A stretch of DNA of 33,076 bases from assembly GCA_947447375.1 (NCBI GenBank), contig CANFJB010000017.1:1-33076 (forward strand), given 5' to 3'. Made by a program: the position numbers and the translations under genes. Below the pieces are notes generated by a model, which ran no database searches, was not told where the DNA came from, and saw only the letters and a list, made by a program, of their open reading frames with translations. Source of the stretch: Bacteroidota bacterium. GTDB lineage: Bacteria > Bacteroidota > Bacteroidia > Flavobacteriales > Flavobacteriaceae. The first letter of the stretch is position 1, and every line of letters starts with the position of its first letter. Shown here in pieces: positions 16,299 to 24,889 of this stretch.

Positions 16299-17303
16299 TT
16301 AAGGTACTTCAATCTCGTTTACGATTTTGTTGATGATATCAACTGAGGTAATGTTTTCCGCTTCCGCTTCGTAGGTAACACCAATTCTGTGGCGCAATAC
16401 ATCATGAACTACTGCACGAACATCTTCAGGAATTACGTAACCTCTACGTTTAATAAAAGCGTAACATTTAGCTGCATTTGCTAAATTGATACTTCCACGA
16501 GGTGAAGATCCAAAACTGATTAAGGGTTTTAAATCGGCTAATTTATATTGCTCTGGGAAACGAGTTGCAAAAATGATATCTAAGATATATTTTTCGATTT
16601 TTTCATCCATGTAAACTTCACGAACCGCTTCTTGCGCACGTAAAATTTGATCTACAGTTACAACTGCGTTTACTTTTTCGTAAGCTCCTTTTAGGTTTTG
16701 ACGAATTACCAATCTTTCGTCTTCCATTTTAGGATAATCGATAACTGTTTTTAACATAAAACGGTCGACTTGCGCTTCTGGAAGTTGGTACGTTCCTTCT
16801 TGCTCAATTGGGTTTTGGGTTGCCAATACTAAAAATGGTTTTTCCAATTTAAATGTGGTGTCGCCAATAGTAACTTGCTTTTCTTGCATCGCTTCTAGTA
16901 ATGCCGATTGCACTTTTGCAGGAGCACGATTGATCTCATCTGCCAAGACGAAATTTGCAAAAATTGGTCCTTTTTTTATTGAAAATTCATTTTGTTTAAT
17001 GTTATAAATCATCGTTCCTACAACATCTGCAGGTAATAAATCGGGAGTAAATTGAATTCTGCTAAATGATCCTTGAACGGCTTGTGACAAAGTATTAATT
17101 GCCAAAGTTTTTGCCAATCCAGGAACACCTTCTAATAAAATGTGTCCTTGTCCAAGAAGTCCAATTAACAAACGCTCAATCATGTGCTTCTGACCCACAA
17201 TTACTTTGTTCATTTCCATAGTAAGAAGGTCTATAAAAGCACTTTCTTTTTCAATTTTTTCATTAATCGCTCTGATGTCTAAAGTCGAAGTATTTTCTTC
17301 CAT
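16299..17303 (-). CDS. MoxR family AAA+ ATPase
   Basis: A 334-residue cytosolic AAA+ ATPase and the first gene of the bat operon. Walker A is GVPGLAKT (59-66, Lys65), Walker B is LADEINR (120-126), sensor 1 is ATQNP (161-165, Asn164), and the MoxR-type insert QVTIGDTTFKLEKPF follows. Length and motifs are typical. MoxR ATPases act as chaperones that help assemble or activate VWA and metal-containing complexes, and the VWA genes batA and batB downstream fit this. I saw no perfect -7 box in the 212-bp region upstream; CAAATTGA at 17352-17359 (TCAATTTG on the coding strand) is the nearest imperfect match. Confidence 0.95.
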   Translation of the reverse strand: MEENTSTLDIRAINEKIEKESAFIDLLTMEMNKVIVGQKHMIERLLIGLLGQGHILLEGVPGLAKTLAINTLSQAVQGSFSRIQFTPDLLPADVVGTMIYNIKQNEFSIKKGPIFANFVLADEINRAPAKVQSALLEAMQEKQVTIGDTTFKLEKPFLVLATQNPIEQEGTYQLPEAQVDRFMLKTVIDYPKMEDERLVIRQNLKGAYEKVNAVVTVDQILRAQEAVREVYMDEKIEKYILDIIFATRFPEQYKLADLKPLISFGSSPRGSINLANAAKCYAFIKRRGYVIPEDVRAVVHDVLRHRIGVTYEAEAENITSVDIINKIVNEIEVP

Positions 17304-17515
17304 TTTGCTAATTTTATTACTGTAAATTTTAACATTTAAATTTGAGAGTGCAAATTGAATTTTTTTTTAGAAGTACGATGTTAAAAAATGGTTAAAACTT
17401 CCATAAAACATATGCTTTTAAGGTTGTATTGTGATTTTCTTTTTATAATTTTAAGAACTTTATGAAAATTTCCTAAAAACCATGCAATTCAATTTAACAT
17501 ATAAATACTAAAACC

Positions 17516-18388
17516 TTGAAAAAAAATAAGTTATCACCAATTATTGCAGGAACGATGAATTGGGGCGTTTGGGATAAAAACTTAAGTACTTCTGAAATGG
17601 AAAGTACCATAAATATTTGTCTTGAAAATAAAATCACCACTTTTGACCATGCTGATATTTATGGTTCGTATACTACGGAAGCAGCTTTTGGAAAGGCATT
17701 TGCTTCAAGCAAAATCAATAGGGAATCGCTGCAATTTATTTCAAAATGTGGCATTCAATATGTTTGTGAAAACAGAAATAACACCATAAAACATTACGAT
17801 TACTCAAAAGATTATATCATTTGGTCGGTTGAAAATTCTTTAAAAAATTTGCAAACAGATTATCTAGATGTACTATTATTGCATCGTCCAAGTCCGTTAA
17901 TGCAGGCCGATGAAATTGCTGAAGCGGTAACCAAATTAAAATCGGACGGGAAAATCATCGATTTTGGTGTGTCTAATTTTACAGCTTCGCAAACAGAATT
18001 GATTCGTCAGAAAACGGAAATTAGTTACAACCAAATTCAGTTTTCGGCGACTAATTTTGAACCGATGGTTGACGGAAGTTTGGATTACATGCAAATAAAC
18101 AACATCCAACCGATGTCATGGAACCCACTAGGCACTGTTTTTCGAGAAGATAATGAGCAAACTAGAAGACTGAAAAAATTGCTAGCTTCATTAGTTTCAA
18201 AATACCATTTTGGTGCTGATACCATATTATTGGCATGGATTTTACAGCATCCTTCAAAAGTAATTCCGGTGGCTGGAACGGTAAATGTGGCTAGAATTCA
18301 ACAATTGATGAAAGCAACCCAATTGGAATTAGAAAAAGAAGATTGGTTTGCCATTTGGACAGAAAGTATGGGAAATAAAGTACCTTAA
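17516..18388 (+). CDS. YdhF-like aldo/keto reductase (TTG start)
   Basis: A 290-residue NADPH-dependent aldo/keto reductase with a TIM-barrel fold, cytosolic. The catalytic tetrad is Asp44, Tyr49 (FDHADIYG), Lys77 (SKCGI) and His123 (LLLHRP); the FGVSNFT motif is near 156-162. The HADIYG...SKCGI...HRPSPLM pattern is that of the E. coli YdhF subgroup. The frame begins with TTG: the first internal ATG would remove the first beta strand (KLSPIIAGTMNWG), so TTG is the likely start. The 20-bp gap to the next gene, also TTG-started, implies one operon. Substrate unknown. Confidence 0.92.
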   Translation: MKKNKLSPIIAGTMNWGVWDKNLSTSEMESTINICLENKITTFDHADIYGSYTTEAAFGKAFASSKINRESLQFISKCGIQYVCENRNNTIKHYDYSKDYIIWSVENSLKNLQTDYLDVLLLHRPSPLMQADEIAEAVTKLKSDGKIIDFGVSNFTASQTELIRQKTEISYNQIQFSATNFEPMVDGSLDYMQINNIQPMSWNPLGTVFREDNEQTRRLKKLLASLVSKYHFGADTILLAWILQHPSKVIPVAGTVNVARIQQLMKATQLELEKEDWFAIWTESMGNKVP

Positions 18389-18408
18389 TAATAAATAACA
18401 CAAATAAA

Positions 18409-19161
18409 TTGAAAACAGCATTAATTACAGGCGCAACAAGCGGAATAGGAAGAGCAACCGCAAGAGTTTTGGCTAAAAATAATTATAAAATTGTTCTTTG
18501 CGGACGCCGTGAAGATCGAATTTCTGAACTTCAAAAAGAACTTTCAGAATTTACTGAAGTCCATTCTTTATTGTTTGATGTTCGAGATAAAAAAGCGGTT
18601 TTTGATAGCATTGCGTCTCTACCAGAATCGTTTTCAAATATTGATGTATTAATCAATAATGCAGGAAACGCGCATGGTTTAGATCCAATTCAAACTGGCG
18701 ATTTAGACGATTGGGATGCGATGATTGACATCAATTTGAAAGGACTTTTATATGTTTCTAGAGCCATAATCCCAAATATGGTTGCTCGTGAATCGGGTCA
18801 TATTATAAATATTGGGTCAACCGCAGCAAAAGAAGTTTACCCAAATGGAAATGTTTATTGCGCTACAAAACATGCTGTAGATTCGTTAAATCAAGCGATG
18901 AGAATCGATTTAAATCCATACGGAATTCGCGTAGGCGCTATTCATCCGGGGATGGTTGACACTGAATTTAGTACCGTTCGTTTCAAAGGTGACAAGGAAA
19001 GAGCGGACAATGTTTACAAGGGATTCTCCCCTTTACAAGCCGAAGATTTAGCTGATATTATTCATTTTGTAGTGTCAAGACCTTACCATGTGAACATTGC
19101 CGATTTGGTTGTGATGCCAACCGCCCAAGCGATGGTGAGTATTGTAAAGCGTAATTTGTAA
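18409..19161 (+). CDS. YdfG-like short-chain dehydrogenase/reductase (TTG start)
   Basis: A 250-residue classical SDR. The cofactor loop TGATSGIG is at 7-14, with GRRED at 32-36 favouring NADP. NNAG is at 83-86, and the catalytic Ser137, Tyr150 and Lys154 (YCATK) are present. The pattern INIGSTA, HPGMVDTEFSTVRFKGD and the C-terminal VNIADLVVMPTAQA follow E. coli YdfG, a 3-hydroxy acid dehydrogenase (serine, threonine, malonic semialdehyde). The start is TTG, since no upstream ATG exists and an internal start would lose the cofactor loop. It is the middle gene of a three-gene plus-strand cluster. Confidence 0.92.
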   Translation: MKTALITGATSGIGRATARVLAKNNYKIVLCGRREDRISELQKELSEFTEVHSLLFDVRDKKAVFDSIASLPESFSNIDVLINNAGNAHGLDPIQTGDLDDWDAMIDINLKGLLYVSRAIIPNMVARESGHIINIGSTAAKEVYPNGNVYCATKHAVDSLNQAMRIDLNPYGIRVGAIHPGMVDTEFSTVRFKGDKERADNVYKGFSPLQAEDLADIIHFVVSRPYHVNIADLVVMPTAQAMVSIVKRNL

Positions 19162-19185
19162 TAAAATGGCTTAAAAGGCAATAAA

Positions 19186-20325
19186 ATGATTAATAAAAGA
19201 CTTCTTATCAAAAATTTACTTACGCACAACGACGAGTCAAGTTTTTATGATAAAAAGCGGCAGTTGAATTTACATATTCGTGAAGGGAAAGCCAAGTTTT
19301 TGAAACATATTTGTGCTTTGTCAAATTCAAATCCAACCAATAATTCCTATATAGTTGTTGGGGTTGAAGATCATGATAACGAAATTGTGGGAGATGACTT
19401 TTTTGACGACAGTCGTATTCAAAATCTGGTAAATGCTTATTTAGAAAATCCACCAAAAATTCAATACGACAATGTTCCTTTTCCAAATTTACCTAAAGAA
19501 AAAGTGATTGGATTAGTAACGATTAAGCCAAAAAAGAGAACTTCCTATTTCAAAAAAGGGATACATACAATTCCAATAAACACTGTTTTTATTAGGCGTG
19601 GAAGCAATACAATTCCTATTGAAGGCGAGGTTGAAAAGAATTTTCAAAATTACGAAACCGTTCATGGGCTCGAAAATAATTCTCGAAATAGCATAGAATA
19701 CACATTGGACGGTGTGATTTCATTTATGAATTTAAGTCACAAAGACTTTTCTCCAAAATACAAAGTATTCAAGGAATTGTTTGTGATTTGTTGGGCTGGT
19801 AAATACAAAAAAATTGGAGATAAAACCTTCCTATCAAGAGTTGATGTTGCTTTGATTAACGAGCAAATTAAGTTGTTTTATTCTGCCCAAGATGTGGTTA
19901 CAATTAGCTTTGATGACACCACATTTACTATTACTGAATATGTTCCTTTGGGGCTGAATGATAAAATTAATTATTACCCTTTGGAAAAACAAACGTTGCA
20001 TTTTTTTGACAATGGTTATTATAAAATTGACCGTGAAATGCTATTTGAACCCCCAGAATTTGATAAAAAAACACTTTTCCATGTTTATAATTCTAATCTT
20101 TCGTTAATTAATAAATTGGAAAAAGGTATTGAATTAACCAGTAACGAATATAGAGATTTAGAAAATTTACCTTCTACTTTTATGATTTGTTACCTTAACG
20201 GATTTGAGGAAGCGAAGCAAAAACTTATTGATTCTAAACTAATTTTGAAGCCTTATTCCGACATTTATTTATCGTTTAAAGAAGCCCTTCGTATTTTAAG
20301 AAAGATGAAATATGATGTACAATAA
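19186..20325 (+). CDS. AlbA_2 (divergent AAA-4/Schlafen-like) putative nucleotide-binding protein
   Basis: A 379-residue cytosolic protein. The N-terminal region (about 15-150) has the pattern of the Schlafen AlbA_2 domain: E-S-S-F-Y-D-K-K, then KFLKHICALSNSN, SYIVVGVED, and a later TVFIRRGSNT. The C-terminal 220 residues show no domain I recognise. Bacterial members are annotated as ATP-binding or transcription-regulator-like proteins; real function is unclear. It starts 24 bp after the SDR stop, so it is probably co-transcribed, and ends 5 bp before the convergent GDPD gene. Confidence 0.72.
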   Translation: MINKRLLIKNLLTHNDESSFYDKKRQLNLHIREGKAKFLKHICALSNSNPTNNSYIVVGVEDHDNEIVGDDFFDDSRIQNLVNAYLENPPKIQYDNVPFPNLPKEKVIGLVTIKPKKRTSYFKKGIHTIPINTVFIRRGSNTIPIEGEVEKNFQNYETVHGLENNSRNSIEYTLDGVISFMNLSHKDFSPKYKVFKELFVICWAGKYKKIGDKTFLSRVDVALINEQIKLFYSAQDVVTISFDDTTFTITEYVPLGLNDKINYYPLEKQTLHFFDNGYYKIDREMLFEPPEFDKKTLFHVYNSNLSLINKLEKGIELTSNEYRDLENLPSTFMICYLNGFEEAKQKLIDSKLILKPYSDIYLSFKEALRILRKMKYDVQ

Positions 20326-20330
20326 AGATC

Positions 20331-21239
20331 TTATTTTTCGAAAAACAAATTAGGATAATCTGAAATAATTCCGTCTACTCCCATTTTTGTCAATTTATTT
20401 ATGCTTGGGAGGTTATTTACGGTCCAAGGAATCAATTTTACATTTCTTGATTTGCATTCTTTTACCAGTTTAGGCGTAACTAGTTTTTCATTTGGACTAT
20501 AAATTGTTGGTATAAATCCTAAATCTTCAATTTGCTTTAAAAATTCTTTATTATCAAAATCTTCTACAAGTAAAGCTGTTTTTATTTCTGGATGTCTTTG
20601 ATGCAAATATTGCAAGGTACGGATGTCAAACGACTGAATAATTACTCTATTTTCAATCTTTTTTTCGAAAATGACACTCATCATTAAATCAACAAATTCT
20701 TTAGGTTCAGTATGAAAAATACCGTCGGTTTGAGGTGTTGTTTTAGTTTCTATATTATAATAAAGTGCTTGCTTTTTGTTAGCCTTTGAATAAATTTCTA
20801 CTGAATCAATGACCTCCGAAAATAGTGGTTTATGAACTTTTATTTTCTTTTGTTGTGGAAATCTAGGGTGTATTTTTAATCCAACATCATATTTTATAAC
20901 TTCTGAATAGGGCATTTTATAAATATTCAACTCTTTTTCATTCGATTCCAACACATATTCGCCATTTGGCAAAGTGGTTATTTCATGGTTAAAAAACGGC
21001 TCATGACTAACAATTACTTGATTGTCGTGGGTTATTACAAGATCCATTTCTAGAGTATTCACTCCTAAATCAACTGCTTTTATAAACGCAGGAATAGTGT
21101 TTTCGGGCATTAATCCGCGACAGCCTCGATGTCCTTGTTTATCAATTGTAACTCTACCTTTTTTTAATTGAGATAAATTACTACAAGAAGAACAAATTAA
21201 TAAACCTAAAATTATTAAAAAAAGAGCATCTGTTTTCAT
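20331..21239 (-). CDS. Glycerophosphodiester phosphodiesterase (lipoprotein-like)
   Basis: A 302-residue enzyme that hydrolyses glycerophosphodiesters to sn-glycerol 3-phosphate and an alcohol. The N-terminal hydrophobic segment ends in CSSC (Cys19), a poor but plausible lipobox, so it is probably exported and possibly lipid-anchored. Active-site residues are His37-Arg38 (GHRG), Glu47 (PENT), Glu64 and Asp66 (EMDL) and His79 (VSHEP). The C-terminal WTVN...GVDGIISDYPNLF is typical of the TIM-barrel GDPD family. A -7-like box lies 80 bp upstream. Confidence 0.92.
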   Translation of the reverse strand: MKTDALFLIILGLLICSSCSNLSQLKKGRVTIDKQGHRGCRGLMPENTIPAFIKAVDLGVNTLEMDLVITHDNQVIVSHEPFFNHEITTLPNGEYVLESNEKELNIYKMPYSEVIKYDVGLKIHPRFPQQKKIKVHKPLFSEVIDSVEIYSKANKKQALYYNIETKTTPQTDGIFHTEPKEFVDLMMSVIFEKKIENRVIIQSFDIRTLQYLHQRHPEIKTALLVEDFDNKEFLKQIEDLGFIPTIYSPNEKLVTPKLVKECKSRNVKLIPWTVNNLPSINKLTKMGVDGIISDYPNLFFEK

Positions 21240-21318
21240 TATTAAGAGGATTCAATAGGAATAATTTTATAAAAATAGACTTTTTATAATAACTATATAA
21301 AATGTATTTATTTTCTAA

Positions 21319-21326
21319 CAAAACTA
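21319..21326 (-). promoter_or_regulatory. Candidate -7 box (TAGTTTTG, minus strand) for the GDPD gene
   Basis: The plus-strand CAAAACTA reads TAGTTTTG on the coding strand and lies 80 bp upstream of the ATG at 21239, in the 267-bp divergent region. The -33 box is not clear. Chance is possible in such A+T-rich DNA. Confidence 0.3.
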
Positions 21327-21472
21327 AACAATTTTTTCAGTTTATTTCTTTAAAAAATTGGTTTGCGTAAACATCAATTAAATATAAACTTTATCTATCT
21401 TTTTTTTATTTTATTAGTTAACAAATAATTAATTTGATTGTATTATGTAAACAATATTAGTCTGTTTTCACG

Positions 21473-21480
21473 TATTTTTG
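21473..21480 (+). promoter_or_regulatory. Candidate -7 box (TATTTTTG) for the phosphatase gene
   Basis: A perfect TAnnTTTG match 27 bp upstream of the ATG at 21507. No TTG at the usual -33 spacing is evident. Confidence 0.4.
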
Positions 21481-21506
21481 CATTCGTATAATTTATTGAA
21501 TACAAT

Positions 21507-22232
21507 ATGAGAACATTGGTCATCGGAGACATTCACGGCGGTTTGAGAGCCCTAAATCAAGTATCAGAAAAGGCCAATGTTACCCAAAACGATACTTTAA
21601 TTTTTCTAGGTGATTATGTTGATGGTTGGAGTGAATCGCCACAGGTTATCGATTTTTTAATTGGCTTAAGCCAAAAGCAAGAATGTATTTTTATTCGTGG
21701 AAATCATGATGAATTATTGTTGAATTGGTTGGAATCCAATCGCGATAATCCTATGTGGAAAGAGCATGGGGGAGAAGCTACGGTTTTGGCCTACGCCAAT
21801 GTTAACGAGGCGACTAAACAAAAGCACATCGATTTTTTAAAGAATTTACACAATTATTACTTGGATTCCAGCAACCGATTATTTGTTCATGCTGGATTTA
21901 CCAATTTGAACGGAGTAACCCACGAATATTTTCCTAAAATGTTTTATTGGGAAAGAACACTTTGGGAAATGGCAGTTTCTTTGGATAAGTCGATAGGAAA
22001 AGAGGATTTATTGTACCCTAAAAGGCTAAAATTATATAATGAAATTTACATTGGGCACACCCCAGTTACAAAAATCAATAAAACAACCCCGGTAAATTGT
22101 GCCAATGTATGGAATATTGATACCGGAGCAGCTTTTTTAGGCCCTTTAAGCATTTTAGATGTTGACACCAAAGAATATTGGCAAAGCGACCCTTTACCTT
22201 TATTATATCCGGATGAAAAAGGTAGAAATTAA
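21507..22232 (+). CDS. PP1-like metallophosphoesterase (serine/threonine phosphatase family)
   Basis: A 241-residue calcineurin-like phosphoesterase. The dinuclear metal motifs are in order: GDIHG (Asp8, His10), FLGDYVDG (Asp36), IRGNHDE (Asn66, His67), VHAGF and YIGHTPV (the two late histidines). The arrangement and length match the bacterial PP1/PP2A-like branch that includes lambda phosphatase and PrpA/PrpB, so protein phosphatase or dinucleotide hydrolase activity is likely, in the cytosol. The stop is 6 bp from the convergent ALDH gene. Confidence 0.93.
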   Translation: MRTLVIGDIHGGLRALNQVSEKANVTQNDTLIFLGDYVDGWSESPQVIDFLIGLSQKQECIFIRGNHDELLLNWLESNRDNPMWKEHGGEATVLAYANVNEATKQKHIDFLKNLHNYYLDSSNRLFVHAGFTNLNGVTHEYFPKMFYWERTLWEMAVSLDKSIGKEDLLYPKRLKLYNEIYIGHTPVTKINKTTPVNCANVWNIDTGAAFLGPLSILDVDTKEYWQSDPLPLLYPDEKGRN

Positions 22233-22238
22233 GATTTT

Positions 22239-23792
22239 TTACAAATCAAATTTTATTCCTTGTGCTAAAGGCAAACTTGTAGTATAATTAATAGTATTTG
22301 TTTGTCTTCTCATGTATACTTTCCAAGCGTCAGATCCTGATTCACGGCCCCCTCCAGTTTCTTTTTCACCACCAAATGCACCGCCAATTTCAGCACCAGA
22401 AGTACCGATATTTACGTTGGCTATTCCACAATCGGAACCTGCAACAGAAAGGAAAAGTTCGGCTTCACGAAGGTTATTGGTCATAATTGCAGACGACAAT
22501 CCTTGCGCTACTCCGTTTTGAATTGCAATAGCATTGTGAACGTCACCAGAATATTTTAATAGGTATAAAACGGGTGCAAAAGTTTCGTGTTGTACAATTT
22601 CAAACGAGTTGTTAGCCTCTGCAATTGCTGGTTTTACGTAACATCCGCTTTCATAACCTTCACCAGAAAGAACGCCGCCTTCCACAAGGATTTTTCCACC
22701 TTCGGCAACTACTTTTGCTAAAGCATTGTTGTACATTTCTACCGCCATAGTGTCAATAAGCGGCCCCACGTGATTGTTCTGATCTAGTGGATTTCCAATT
22801 CTTAATTGGTTGTATGCCGACACCATGGCGTCTTTCACTTTATCATAAATACTTTCGTGAATAATCAATCTTCGGGTTGAGGTACAACGTTGTCCGGCAG
22901 TACCTACAGCTCCAAAAACAGCGCCTATTACGGTCATTTTTATATCGGCATCTGGGGTAACTATGATGGCATTGTTTCCTCCTAATTCTAATAATGATTT
23001 TCCTAATCTTCCGGCAACAGTTTGAGCAACAATTTTACCCATTCTAGTCGATCCAGTAGCTGATATTAAAGGGATTCTTCGGTCATTGGTCATTAATTCA
23101 CCTACTTTATAATCGCCGTTAATTAAGCAAGAAATACCTTCAGGAAGGTTGTTTTCTTTGATCACTTCGGCAATAATATTTTGGCATGCAATTCCACAAA
23201 GTGGCGTTTTTTCTGATGGTTTCCAAACGCATACATCCCCGCAAATCCATGCTAATGCCGTGTTCCAAGCCCACACTGCAACTGGGAAATTAAAAGCAGA
23301 AATAATTCCTACGACTCCCATTGGGTGGTATTGTTCGTACATTCTGTGACCCGGTCTTTCAGAGTGCATTGTTAACCCGTGTAATTGTCTAGAAAGTCCC
23401 ACTGCAAAATCGCAGATATCAATCATTTCTTGAACTTCACCGTAACCTTCTTGAAGAGATTTTCCCATTTCATAGGAAACCAATTTTCCAAGAGCTTCTT
23501 TATTTTGTCTTAGTTTATCACCAAATTGTCTAACAATTTCACCTCTTTGCGGCGCTGGCATTACTCTAAATGTTTGAAATGCAGCTGAAGCCGCTTGCAT
23601 CACTTTTTCGTAATCAGCTTCGGAGGTGCATTTTACAGAACCAATTAATTGCCCGTCTACAGGAGAATAGCTTTCTAAAGTTGAACCGTTTGAAAAATTA
23701 TTAACCCCTGTAGAAGTTCCTTCATTAATCGCTTTTACGCCTAATTGTTCAAGCGCTTCTTTCATTCCGAATTGATTTGCAATTGTTATCAT
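22239..23792 (-). CDS. ALDH7-type aldehyde dehydrogenase (aminoadipate-semialdehyde type)
   Basis: A 517-residue NAD-dependent aldehyde dehydrogenase of the antiquitin (ALDH7) branch. Catalytic Asn168 (AFNFP), Glu269 (LELGGNN) and Cys303 (GQRCTSTRR) are present. The start EALEQLGV, the NNFSNGSTLESYSPVDG stretch and the end TNTINYTTSLPLAQGIKF fit this branch. ALDH7 enzymes oxidise alpha-aminoadipate semialdehyde in lysine breakdown and also lipid-derived aldehydes. No other lysine-degradation gene is adjacent, so the pathway is inferred from the family only. It probably has its own promoter: a -7 box lies 36 bp upstream, just after the terminator of the next gene. Confidence 0.92.
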   Translation of the reverse strand: MITIANQFGMKEALEQLGVKAINEGTSTGVNNFSNGSTLESYSPVDGQLIGSVKCTSEADYEKVMQAASAAFQTFRVMPAPQRGEIVRQFGDKLRQNKEALGKLVSYEMGKSLQEGYGEVQEMIDICDFAVGLSRQLHGLTMHSERPGHRMYEQYHPMGVVGIISAFNFPVAVWAWNTALAWICGDVCVWKPSEKTPLCGIACQNIIAEVIKENNLPEGISCLINGDYKVGELMTNDRRIPLISATGSTRMGKIVAQTVAGRLGKSLLELGGNNAIIVTPDADIKMTVIGAVFGAVGTAGQRCTSTRRLIIHESIYDKVKDAMVSAYNQLRIGNPLDQNNHVGPLIDTMAVEMYNNALAKVVAEGGKILVEGGVLSGEGYESGCYVKPAIAEANNSFEIVQHETFAPVLYLLKYSGDVHNAIAIQNGVAQGLSSAIMTNNLREAELFLSVAGSDCGIANVNIGTSGAEIGGAFGGEKETGGGRESGSDAWKVYMRRQTNTINYTTSLPLAQGIKFDL

Positions 23793-23827
23793 TGTAACTT
23801 TTTAGTTATGAATTGTTATATAATTTA

Positions 23828-23835
23828 CAAAAATA
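23828..23835 (-). promoter_or_regulatory. Candidate ALDH -7 box (TATTTTTG, minus strand)
   Basis: CAAAAATA on the plus strand is TATTTTTG on the coding strand, 36 bp before the ATG at 23792. It is downstream of the intrinsic terminator at 23854-23885, which supports an independent promoter. The -33 region overlaps the terminator tail. Confidence 0.4.
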
Positions 23836-23853
23836 CATATTTTAAAATAATAA

Positions 23854-23885
23854 AAAAGGGTTTTAGCGCGAACTAAAACCCTTTT
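23854..23885 (-). terminator. Intrinsic terminator after the SnoaL-like lipoprotein gene
   Basis: A 13-bp perfect stem, aaaagggttttag (23854-23866) with ctaaaaccctttt (23873-23885), has a 6-nt loop. On the minus strand it is followed by a T-rich run, so it ends transcription from the gene that stops at 23905 and separates it from the ALDH gene. Confidence 0.92.
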
Positions 23886-23904
23886 GAAGAAAATAATAAT
23901 TTTA

Positions 23905-24390
23905 CTACTTCATTAACCCTAATTGTTTCATAAAATCCATGTTATCCATGAAATCTTGTTCTTCAACAATTTTTCCGTTAACCATTTTTGCAATAGTGCA
24001 TCCTTCAACAGAAATTGTTTTTCCAGTTGCAGGAATTCCCATGAAGTCACCCGTGTGAGTTCCTTTAAATACCCAGTATTTCGTTAGTTTGTCGCCACTA
24101 GCAAAAATATCTTTCACAATAAATTTTCTGTTTGAAAATCCAGTTACGAAAAACGCATAATAGGCTTTTGCCGCTGCAATTCCTTTAATTTCAGGTACCG
24201 TGTGCAATACAATTTCTGGAGCATAAGCCGAGTCCAAAACGTCTACTTTTCCTTCATTAATTACTAAATCCCATGTTTTAGAATAGGAATCGATGTTTGC
24301 CTGAGCTACTTTTTCTCTTTCGGCGCTTTCGTTTTTACAAGCTACCAATAGCAAGCTTGATAATGCAATAACTACAATTGATTTTTTCAT
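23905..24390 (-). CDS. SnoaL/NTF2-fold lipoprotein
   Basis: A 161-residue exported lipoprotein. The signal peptide ends in the lipobox LVAC (Cys18), followed by KNESAE. The mature part has the SnoaL-like polyketide-cyclase/NTF2 alpha+beta cone fold: helical N-terminus, VLHTVPEIKGIAAAKAYYAFF, then strands with YWVFKGTHTGDFMGIPATGKTISVEG, a well-known pattern in this superfamily, and QDFMDNMDFMKQLGLM at the end. Members bind or act on small hydrophobic molecules; the ligand is unknown. Promoter and terminator both lie close by, so it is monocistronic. Confidence 0.88.
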   Translation of the reverse strand: MKKSIVVIALSSLLLVACKNESAEREKVAQANIDSYSKTWDLVINEGKVDVLDSAYAPEIVLHTVPEIKGIAAAKAYYAFFVTGFSNRKFIVKDIFASGDKLTKYWVFKGTHTGDFMGIPATGKTISVEGCTIAKMVNGKIVEEQDFMDNMDFMKQLGLMK

Positions 24391-24430
24391 AATGGTTTAA
24401 TTAAATTGATTTTTTAAGTTAAAACTATTG

Positions 24431-24461
24431 CAAACATAGATAAATTACTTTTATTTAACAA
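24431..24461 (-). promoter_or_regulatory. Promoter of the SnoaL lipoprotein (TTG-N20-TATGTTTG)
   Basis: On the minus strand TTG (24461-24459) is followed after 20 bp by TATGTTTG (24438-24431), matching both Bacteroidota promoter boxes at a good spacing. It lies 41 bp upstream of the ATG at 24390. Confidence 0.6.
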
Positions 24462-24812
24462 TTAATATTTTAATAAATTGTTAAAGTCAAAAAAACAGCT
24501 TTTAAAGTATAATTTAACAGTTTTTAATGGAATTAAAGCAATTATTTTTGTTTTAACTCCAATGGGTTTCAAAATTACATAATTTTATTTATTGTAAAAT
24601 CCTGAAATATTTTGAATTTCAACGAATTATGTTTAAAAAAGATTTATATTTTTTACTAGATTTAGTCTATGTATTATTCTGTTTATATTATTTTATTATA
24701 TATATATGAAATATAACAATAATAATATATTTTTTCTTGAAGAGCTGCTACTTGTCAATTTATTGAAATTCATAATAATAATTTCATTTTTCTGAAAATC
24801 AGCATTTTAATA

Positions 24813-24876
24813 ATTTTTTCTATAAAAACAATTTTTTTTATTCTATATTTTTTCTATAAAAACAATTTTTTTTATT
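24813..24876 (+). repeat. Perfect 30-bp direct repeat, period 34 bp
   Basis: A 30-bp string containing tctataaaaacaa between T-runs occurs at 24813-24842 and 24847-24876 without mismatch. It ends 13 bp upstream of the regulator's -7 box, in the position of an upstream activator or operator site. Replication slippage at T-runs is the simpler origin. Confidence 0.75.
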
Positions 24877-24889
24877 AAAATTAACACAA

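Noticed and set aside
24706..24795. A 29-codon hydrophobic frame in the spacer before the LuxR-type gene
   Set aside because: It is short, A+T-rich, has no ribosome site, and lies upstream of the regulator's candidate promoter; chance is sufficient.
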